From positions 1 through 14,428 of the forward strand of contig CAMPJY010000058.1 in NCBI GenBank assembly GCA_946887025.1: a stretch of 14,428 nucleotides of DNA, given 5' to 3'. Source of the stretch: an uncultured Salinimicrobium sp. Lineage in GTDB: Bacteria > Bacteroidota > Bacteroidia > Flavobacteriales > Flavobacteriaceae. Below are positions 14,316 to 14,428 of this stretch, in pieces. The notes beneath the pieces are model-generated. The model did not search any database, was not told the DNA's origin, and was given only the letters and a program-made list of their open reading frames with translations. The position numbers were made by a program, and so were the translations under genes. Each line of letters begins with the position of its first letter. Positions within the stretch are counted from its first letter, which is position 1.

Positions 14316-14378
14316 GCCACGAATCCACGAATATCTTTTAAAACTAAAGAATACATTCGTGAATTCGTGGCTTTTTTT
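14316..14378 (+). terminator. Long-stem rho-independent terminator of ychF
   Basis: Arms of 17 nt (14316-14332 and 14355-14371) pair with a single mismatch around a 22-nt loop whose ends can pair further, and seven T residues follow (14372-14378). Each arm contains two copies of CACGAAT or its complement. The stem is longer than an ordinary terminator needs, and the element may be a dispersed intergenic repeat that also terminates transcription. Nothing else is seen from 14379 to the window end. Confidence 0.75.
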
Positions 14379-14428
14379 CTGCCGTTTTTCCAATTCAACT
14401 ATCGCTGCTTTTTCCTGCTACCTTCCTT

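Noticed and set aside
1..14428. CRISPR arrays, tRNA or rRNA genes, insertion sequences, prophage or defence genes
   Set aside because: Looked for on both strands. No regularly spaced repeats, cloverleaf genes, transposase motifs or defence-type domains were seen.

Overview
The window reads as chromosomal DNA from a member of the Bacteroidota, probably a flavobacterium of the Gramella/Salegentibacter kind. That placement is inference from three things: gene content, a perfect TAnnTTTG -7 promoter box in front of ychF, and mostly A/T-rich translation starts without strong Shine-Dalgarno sequences. I see no RNA genes, insertion sequences or CRISPR arrays.

Layout. Positions 1-941 (minus) hold a luciferase-like flavin-dependent oxidoreductase whose C-terminus runs off the window. 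Positions 1005-3791 (minus) hold glgB, the glycogen branching enzyme, with an unusual lysine-rich N-terminal extension of about 300 residues that contains no aromatic residue or cysteine. Between the divergent glgB and treZ starts lies a non-coding region carrying three dyads and a recurring TTCCTG hexamer. From 4059 to 12512 (plus) runs a tight four-gene cluster: treZ, a GH57/DUF3536 glycoside hydrolase, treY and malQ. GH57 and treY overlap by one base, and one base separates treY from malQ. A convergent small secreted protein (12596-12994, minus) has its own terminator. ychF (13185-14279, plus) has its own promoter and a long hairpin terminator.

How it works together. GlgB makes alpha-1,6 branches in glycogen. 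TreY converts the reducing end of linear maltooligosaccharides to a trehalosyl unit and TreZ releases trehalose. MalQ can rebuild the short leftovers into longer chains. In the classical treX-treY-treZ arrangement the debranching enzyme TreX supplies linear chains. No treX (GH13 isoamylase type) is present here, and its position in the pathway is occupied by an uncharacterised GH57/DUF3536 protein. The most interesting hypotheses are that this GH57 protein is the debranching or chain-releasing enzyme of a glycogen-to-trehalose route, and that the disordered GlgB tail anchors or regulates the branching enzyme.
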